Assembly (NCBI RefSeq): GCF_002205165.1
Contig: NZ_NIVS01000001.1
Coordinates: 1-64,000, forward strand
Direction of reading: 5' to 3'
DNA: 64,000 nt
Source: Stenotrophomonas maltophilia
GTDB taxonomy: Bacteria > Pseudomonadota > Gammaproteobacteria > Xanthomonadales > Xanthomonadaceae
The translations under genes were made by a program, and so were the position numbers. Below, piece after piece: positions 63,989-64,000 of this stretch. Under the pieces are notes generated by a model. The model made no database searches and was not told the origin of the DNA. It worked only from the letters and a program-made list of their open reading frames with translations. How positions within the stretch are numbered: the stretch's first letter is position 1; every line of letters begins with the position of its first letter.

Positions 63989-64000
63989 CGCGTGGCGTCC

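Overview
The window looks like the chromosome of a high-GC Xanthomonadaceae bacterium, most likely Stenotrophomonas. The reasons are the metB / O-antigen cluster / etfAB arrangement, the rmlBACD-xanB-xanA nucleotide-sugar block, a PilU-type twitching ATPase, several TonB-dependent receptors, and many short REP palindromes with a GTAG (or CTAC) head. About 55 protein genes are supported. No rRNA, tRNA, CRISPR array or intact insertion sequence was seen.

Layout. 1-431: the tail of an unknown gene and a large multi-hairpin inverted-repeat element. 432-3836: a variant metallo-beta-lactamase-fold enzyme, an NAD(P)-binding reductase divergent from a LysR regulator, and gph. 3850-6918: a regular REP triplet, the B12 receptor btuB under a cobalamin riboswitch, and a CobC-like phosphatase. 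6956-10054: TfoX-C protein, free methionine-R-sulfoxide reductase, bioD, and a MocR-type regulator. 10196-15585: an extracytoplasmic methionine-sulfoxide repair operon (msrB-dipZ-msrA) divergent from a two-component system. 15602-20570: a second two-component system (RstA/RstB-like), an outer-membrane barrel, and an asparagine-synthase-like protein lacking the glutaminase cysteine. 20665-30656: phasin, queD, a TonB receptor with an M14 peptidase, and a Fur-controlled haem-receptor operon with a six-EF-hand protein. 30777-39000: RhlE helicase, FAH-family hydrolase plus MaiA, PilU, an envelope-type protein pair, a DUF465 protein, and cystathionine beta-synthase.

39086-59644 is the surface-polysaccharide region. 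metB overlaps wzm by four bases. An AT-richer stretch follows with wzm-wzt, glycosyltransferases, a methyltransferase-glycosyltransferase fusion, and a GT-C / GtrB / GtrA cassette with two unknown proteins. UDP-xylose synthesis genes (ugd, uxs) face it on the other strand. After etfAB come dTDP-rhamnose (rmlBACD) and GDP-mannose (xanB, xanA) genes. The window ends with a CoA transferase (scoAB) and a large rhamnan-synthesis-F-like protein.

The genes form three functional groups. One builds, exports and decorates LPS O-antigen by the ABC-transporter route. One deals with methionine and sulfur: Msr repair inside and outside the cytoplasm, and transsulfuration. One handles TonB-dependent uptake of B12, haem and probably peptides. 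The best candidates for undescribed biology are the O-antigen decoration cassette (45260-48820), the Msr/DipZ operon with its divergent two-component system, the Ser2 asparagine-synthase homologue, the haem/EF-hand operon, and the 188-375 structured element.
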